A DNA stretch of 64,000 bases from Brachionus rotundiformis (taxonomy: Eukaryota; Rotifera; Eurotatoria; Ploima; Brachionidae): positions 6,196,439 to 6,260,438 of the forward strand of contig JAESIW010000137.1 in NCBI GenBank assembly GCA_016802295.1. Reading direction: 5' to 3'. Of this stretch, positions 59,650 to 64,000 are shown in pieces; position 1 is the stretch's first letter, and each line of letters begins with the position of its first letter. Below the pieces are notes generated by a model. It was not told where the DNA came from. It did not search any database and worked only from the letters and a program-made list of their open reading frames with translations. The translations under genes were made by a program, and so were the position numbers.

Positions 59650-60190
59650 ACACTAATTCTTTAAAAAATAAAGCATTAAACATGACAAATAATTAAATTA
59701 TCTAATTATATTAAATTAACTAACTAAATGATTGATTGAACAATTTATTTTAAGATAGTAAAAAAAAATTTATTTTATTTAATTAAATGGAGTGTTAATC
59801 AGTTTTTATGGGCAGTAGTAGGTACGTTCGCAAGAGTCGAATTATGTACGCAAAAAATATACAAATAAGATAATTTAACTTTTAAAAATTAGCAAAATAC
59901 TTCGATTTTTGATCAATTTTATTGAATAAAAATAATACAAAAATTACAAAAATTGAATTAGAATAAAAATTTGAAAAAAAACTTAAAGAAGGCTATTATT
60001 ATTTATTTAGAGCCTTATTCACATAAATTTTGAGCCATACCACTTAAGAAACCTTTAAATCATCTTTGTCAAATGTAGTGCACATATGATAAATTCTAAT
60101 TTCCTTATCGGTAACTTTACTATAAAATTTACCGGTACGAAGTTTACTGAATTCTAATTCTTGTAACCTTTGCTCTTCAAGGTATCACTG

Positions 60191-60269
60191 CCGATATACT
60201 TGAAGTGGAAAGCTAATAACACCCATTTCTTAAACAAGAAAAGCTTATTAGTATATAATTACAGCCATT
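60191..60269 (-). repeat. Dispersed conserved segment, copy 2
   Basis: Reverse complement of 54903-54981. On the minus strand a branch-point-like TACTAATAAG and a pyrimidine tract ending TTTAAG precede ATG GGT GTT ATT AGC. Confidence 0.75.
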
Positions 60270-60349
60270 CTGGCTGACTAGAACATATTATTTTTCTAGA
60301 AAACAAAAACGGTCATTTATTATTGAACACCTGCTATAAAAATAAATAA

Positions 60350-60511
60350 CTTATTTATTCATCTTATTCGAATATTTCCAAAAACAACATTTATTTGACT
60401 CATGCCTTAATTGTGTTATTAATTGTGCAGTTTAATTGTTTGATAAAATAAACAAAAATTTAAATAACAATTAAAATATGTCTCATTTACTTAACCTTAT
60501 CCGAGGGTTAA
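60350..60511. repeat. PiggyBac-like right end, related to 43125-43280
   Basis: It ends CCTTATCCGAGGG then TTAA (60508-60511). Inverted, this reads TTAACCCTCGGATAAGG, a plausible piggyBac-type terminus. The preceding ~150 bp are diverged but collinear with the 43 kb copy. Confidence 0.6.
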
Positions 60512-60642
60512 CATTATTATTGTTATTTTACTATAAATTTAAATAAATCCGAATTTAGTTTATTAAAATAAAATTGAACATTTTTTTTTCTATATAATAT
60601 TTACAAAATTAAAAACTAATAAAATAAAAAAATAACATTTAT

Positions 60643-63459
60643 CTAGTTCAAAGTTGGGTACTTTCTGGTCACTTGATCAGACGTTTTGCCCGTATTTTTG
60701 GGCATTTTTTGATTGCTATTATCTTGTAAGTTTTTGGCATTATAATAATGCGGCGCTACTTCTACCAACCAGTCGTTTTCGATCTCAATTATTTGCCTCA
60801 TGTACTCCTTTGTGGTGAAGACAAGCTCGTGATAGATGACCCATCGCGGCAACGACTCAAACAAACACGAATTGGGATGAATGTGAACAGTTTGCTGATG
60901 CTTGGTTGTCTTGTAAGAGCCGGTCTTGCTCAATTTGGCCGAATGATAAAAAAATCCGGCAGTTATAGCTTTGCGAATGGCCACCGAGTCGTCGACACAC
61001 GAGACCAAGTCGATTTCGACTCTTTCCATCAAGCCGGCCAACTGGTCGCGCACATCTCTGGCTCGTTTCATCGACCTGTGCTGGATAAAATTCTCAAAAC
61101 ACCACTGGGTCGAAAAACTGGTATCCTCCCATTGTTTATAAATGTTCAACAAAGTCATGTGGTCGCCGACCGAGTTGTAAAAGTTTTGTCTGGCCGCGTC
61201 GGCGTGTATTATTTTGTCCTTGGGCCGATAGAAGATGGCGTTGTTTACGGACAGCATGGAACAAATGGTCAATATTTCCTCGGAGCACTTGTACTTTTCG
61301 GAGGCGATAAGAGTTTTTGAAAGCATGGGGTCCACGGGGAACTCGGCCATCCGTCTGCCCAGCTTGGTCAGCTCGGCCTTGTGGTTGAGTGCGCCCAAAG
61401 CGTACAATTGCTCGAGAGCCATGATAAGCGTTTCGTGCGGCGGCGGATCAATGTAATCAAAGTGCACCAGGTCGTTTATGCCCAAGCTTTTGAGCAAAAG
61501 GACAACATTTCCGAGATTGGTGCGCTGTATCTCTGGTATAGAGTTGTCATCGAGCTCTTTCTCATAAGCACTTACTGTGTAGAGTCTGAAGCACTTGCCG
61601 GGCGACACTCTGCCCGCCCGGCCCGCTCTCTGGTTCGCCGAAGCCTTCGAAATCGGCGTCACTATCAAACTCTCCATGCCAGTGCGAGCATTGTAGGTCT
61701 TTTGCTTACAAAAGCCCGGATCTATGACGTAAATGATGCCGTCTATGGTCAATGATGTTTCGGCTATGTTTGTGGCCAATATGACCTTGCGAGCGTTTGG
61801 CGGCGTCGGCTCGAATATTTTGATCTGCATGTCGGACGGCAAGTTCGAATAGATGGGCAACACGATCAGCTCTTTGATTTTTTTTCCCAATTTTCTGGAC
61901 TTTTCAGTGAGCATTTCGCTACAAGCCTCGATCTCTTCCTGTCCGGTCAAAAAGACCAGTATGTCACCGAGCGGTTGGCTAATGTGTATTTGAAAGACAG
62001 TGACCACCACTGCTTGCAAGTAGTCGGCCTCGGGCTGCTTGGTGTAGTAGATGTCGACGGGAAAGCGGCGTCCGGGTATGCGAAATATGGGCGCTCCGTC
62101 GAAAAACTCTGAGAACTTTTCACAGTCCATGGTGGCGCTTGATATGAGCAACTTTAGGTCGGAGCGGAACCTGGCTATGTCCTTGACCAGGCCGAACAGG
62201 ATGTCAGTGTGAAGGGTGCGCTCGTGTGCCTCGTCTATTATTAGCACACTGTAGGACTCGAGATCTGGCTCGTTCAGAAACTCTCTCAACAACATGCCGT
62301 CGGTCATGTACTTGACCACAGTTCGGTCCGATGTGCAGTCCTCAAATCTAATCGAGTAGCCGACATCGGTGCCGAGCTTAACGCCCATCTCTTGGGCGAC
62401 ACGCGCTGCCACACTCATTGCGGCCACACGCCTCGGTTGCGTGCATCCAATCTTTTTCTTCTCGCCACCAACCATTGTGTAGCCATCTTCGAACAAATAC
62501 TGGGTTATTTGTGTCGTTTTGCCCGAACCGGTCTCGCCCTCGATCACAATTACTTGATGTTGGCGTATGGCATCGAGCAGCTCGTCACGATAGGCGTATA
62601 TTGGCAGCGACTTTCTGGTCTCTTGAATGGACAATTTGGCGCGCGTGTGCGCGTCTTCTTCCAAGTCGGTTGCGTAATTTTTGTTCTTTTTCTCATTTTT
62701 GCCAGACATGCGCAACGATTTGACAAAGGCTATTTCGTCATCGAGCACATAGTCGTAATCTTTGTCCTTTTTTTTGTACTTTTCCTTGGCATCTTTGGAG
62801 CCGAAGTGAAGCAAAGCGGCGTTTAGGTGTTCTTCTTCCCACTTTTGATGCTCGAAGCTGGCGCCTTTTTCCCTAATGTCCTCCGAGTACTTGTCTTTGT
62901 GCTTTTTGCCATCGAGCTTCTCGTCAGGCATGTAGTAGCGCTCGGCTTTCTCGAGCACGTCGGCTTCTTTGTATTGGCGCGCAATTTCCAGCGTTTTCTT
63001 CTTCTGCTCGAACCGTTGCCGCTCGTGCTCGGTCAACTTGACGCCCTGCCACAAGTACTCCTCGTCCATTATTTCCTGCTCGAGTTCGGCCAGCTTGTCC
63101 TGTTCGCGTCTCTCCAAATACTGCTGTCGAGAGACCTCGCGCAGCTCCGGCACCACTTTAAACCGGTCTTCTTTTTCCAGCTTGAGACGCTTGGCCGCCT
63201 CTTCGAGCGCTTTTTTCGTCTGATTGTCCATCTTTCGCTTGGTTTTTTCCTCGTCTCGGGTGCGCAAGCGTTCCGCGAACTCCTCTCTCTCCCTAATGTC
63301 CTTTATGCGCTCTTTTTCGTCCTGTTCCACCTTGGCATCGCGCACTTCGATCACCTCCTCGTCCGAATCGCTCGGCGCCACTTCGTCCTCGTCGTCTCTG
63401 CTCTTCATGTCCAAGAACGACGACGATTTTGGCTTGCTCTTGCCTTTCTGTGACGACAT
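60643..63459 (-). CDS. DHX16: DEAH-box spliceosomal RNA helicase DHX16 (Prp2)
   Basis: ATPase that remodels the activated spliceosome before the first splicing step. 938 residues in one uninterrupted frame. The N-terminal ~280 residues are charged and helical (KSRDDEDEVAPSDSDEE, then long K/E/R runs, and DEEYLWQGVKLTEHERQRFE typical of DHX16). The helicase core follows: motif I GETGSGKTTQ (about 308-317), QPRRVAAMSVA, DEAH (about 409-412), SAT (about 441-443), LATNIAETS, and QRAGRAGR (about 610-617). Then come the winged-helix/ratchet and OB-fold regions ending WLVEVAPHYY. Human DHX16 has 1,041 residues. The difference is mainly at the N-terminus, so either the extra N-terminal domain is missing or an upstream exon was not found. 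The gene is intronless and GC-rich compared with its flanks. Confidence 0.95.
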   Translation of the reverse strand: MSSQKGKSKPKSSSFLDMKSRDDEDEVAPSDSDEEVIEVRDAKVEQDEKERIKDIREREEFAERLRTRDEEKTKRKMDNQTKKALEEAAKRLKLEKEDRFKVVPELREVSRQQYLERREQDKLAELEQEIMDEEYLWQGVKLTEHERQRFEQKKKTLEIARQYKEADVLEKAERYYMPDEKLDGKKHKDKYSEDIREKGASFEHQKWEEEHLNAALLHFGSKDAKEKYKKKDKDYDYVLDDEIAFVKSLRMSGKNEKKNKNYATDLEEDAHTRAKLSIQETRKSLPIYAYRDELLDAIRQHQVIVIEGETGSGKTTQITQYLFEDGYTMVGGEKKKIGCTQPRRVAAMSVAARVAQEMGVKLGTDVGYSIRFEDCTSDRTVVKYMTDGMLLREFLNEPDLESYSVLIIDEAHERTLHTDILFGLVKDIARFRSDLKLLISSATMDCEKFSEFFDGAPIFRIPGRRFPVDIYYTKQPEADYLQAVVVTVFQIHISQPLGDILVFLTGQEEIEACSEMLTEKSRKLGKKIKELIVLPIYSNLPSDMQIKIFEPTPPNARKVILATNIAETSLTIDGIIYVIDPGFCKQKTYNARTGMESLIVTPISKASANQRAGRAGRVSPGKCFRLYTVSAYEKELDDNSIPEIQRTNLGNVVLLLKSLGINDLVHFDYIDPPPHETLIMALEQLYALGALNHKAELTKLGRRMAEFPVDPMLSKTLIASEKYKCSEEILTICSMLSVNNAIFYRPKDKIIHADAARQNFYNSVGDHMTLLNIYKQWEDTSFSTQWCFENFIQHRSMKRARDVRDQLAGLMERVEIDLVSCVDDSVAIRKAITAGFFYHSAKLSKTGSYKTTKHQQTVHIHPNSCLFESLPRWVIYHELVFTTKEYMRQIIEIENDWLVEVAPHYYNAKNLQDNSNQKMPKNTGKTSDQVTRKYPTLN

Positions 63460-64000
63460 CTCTTTTTTCTTTCACTTTTATTCTTATTTTTGTTCAAATA
63501 AAAACAATAATATTTAAATTTAAATATTTATCTTTTATTAAAAACTTATGCTCACACATGTACACATTTATTTAAGATTTCAGAATGGTTTGAAATTAAG
63601 ACTTATCAATCAAGACTCACTTTTAGGTCAGAAATGGGTTAATAACGAGGCTGTGTTGTTGCCAGACTTGTTTATAAGTGTTAGGTTTAAATTATTTTTT
63701 ACAAATAGATCAAGAATGTGGAAAAAAATTTATAAGAAATATAACAAAAAGTAAGTTGATTATACTGAAATTTTCCATAAAATAAAATCTTAAAAGCCGG
63801 TAATTGGTGTCATTGACTAACTCGGTCTAACCAAGTCTGGTTGTTCTGCACATCTTCTCCATATTGTACCTAAAATAGTCAGCATGACCTTAGCTTTGCA
63901 TATTGAACCGAACTGGATGTCTTATAATAAAAAGCTTTTATTTTGGACTTGATCTTGAGTTGTCATGTTTGAAATTGACATGATCATAGCTGAAAAAATT
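63460..64000. other. Region upstream of DHX16 to the window edge
   Basis: AT-rich. A 68-codon plus-strand frame (63548-63754) resembles no known protein. No exon for the missing DHX16 N-terminus was found. Confidence 0.4.

Larger units (their letters stand above)
59650..60642. other. Spacer between H4 and DHX16, with repeats
   Basis: It contains the inverted partner (60191-60269) of the segment at 54903 and a piggyBac-like end (60350-60511). A minus-strand frame from ATG 60226 to TAA 60044 has one internal TGA and is discussed as a finding. No intact gene. Confidence 0.5.

Noticed and set aside
62827..63453. 208-codon plus-strand frame
   Set aside because: Shadow of DHX16's lysine/glutamate-rich N-terminal region on the other strand. 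The same applies to plus-strand frames over the arrestin and the EGF exons.
63548..63754. Possible gene or LINE tail on the plus strand upstream of DHX16
   Set aside because: The 68-codon frame only loosely recalls a LINE C-terminus, without the RPHLEYA, RRATK or WN.LP marks.
1..64000. CRISPR arrays, bacterial operons, ribosome-binding sites, spliced-leader genes
   Set aside because: The sequence is eukaryotic, with introns throughout. No array, operon signature or spliced-leader sequence was seen on either strand.

Overview
This window is AT-rich DNA from a metazoan. It holds canonical H2A, H2B and H4 genes whose mRNAs end in histone stem-loops, a beta-arrestin, a STARD10-type lipid-transfer protein, an FH2 formin, a DEAH spliceosomal helicase and a giant EGF-repeat gene. 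The genes are interrupted by very short GT-AG introns (49-57 bp wherever no mobile element has inserted), and the spacers are full of decayed transposons. I read it as a small invertebrate with a compact, AT-rich genome. A monogonont rotifer such as Brachionus would fit, but that is a low-confidence guess made without any search.

Layout. (1) 1-21729, minus strand: one gene of at least 18 exons encoding more than 3,880 residues. It has a signal peptide, about 65 EGF-like modules, a degenerate C-type lectin domain and about ten copies of an unrecognised alpha-beta repeat, and it runs off the left edge. Every exon junction I reconstructed keeps the reading frame. Its introns carry LINE, LTR and MITE remnants. 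(2) 21730-25038: spacer with one transposon-like broken frame. (3) 25039-33037, minus: an FHDC1/INF-type formin. The 572-base N gap inside it is flanked by two copies of the same ~680 bp, so the gap looks like an unmerged contig overlap. (4) 33048-38171: spacer with a LINE fragment and a direct repeat. (5) 38172-39482, minus: intronless beta-arrestin. (6) 39600-49198: a TE-rich desert with hAT-like, TIR-type and piggyBac-like non-autonomous elements and LINE tails. (7) 49199-49962, minus: a four-exon gene for a small single-pass membrane protein that I do not recognise. (8) 49963-53002: spacer with a MITE and a LINE tail. (9) 53003-53874, minus: STARD10. (10) 53875-57064: repeats, a broken Tc1/mariner transposase and an H2A pseudogene tail. 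(11) 57065-59601: divergent H2B/H2A pair plus H4. (12) 60643-63459, minus: intronless DHX16/Prp2 helicase.

The genes do not form one pathway. The histones form a small cluster sharing 3'-end signals. The others are independent housekeeping or signalling genes: actin assembly (formin), receptor desensitisation (arrestin), lipid transfer (STARD10) and splicing (DHX16). The most novel material is the repeat-domain tail of the giant EGF protein, the small membrane protein, a duplicated segment with a splice-acceptor-like start, and the family structure of the mobile elements. No CRISPR, operon, tRNA or rRNA was found.
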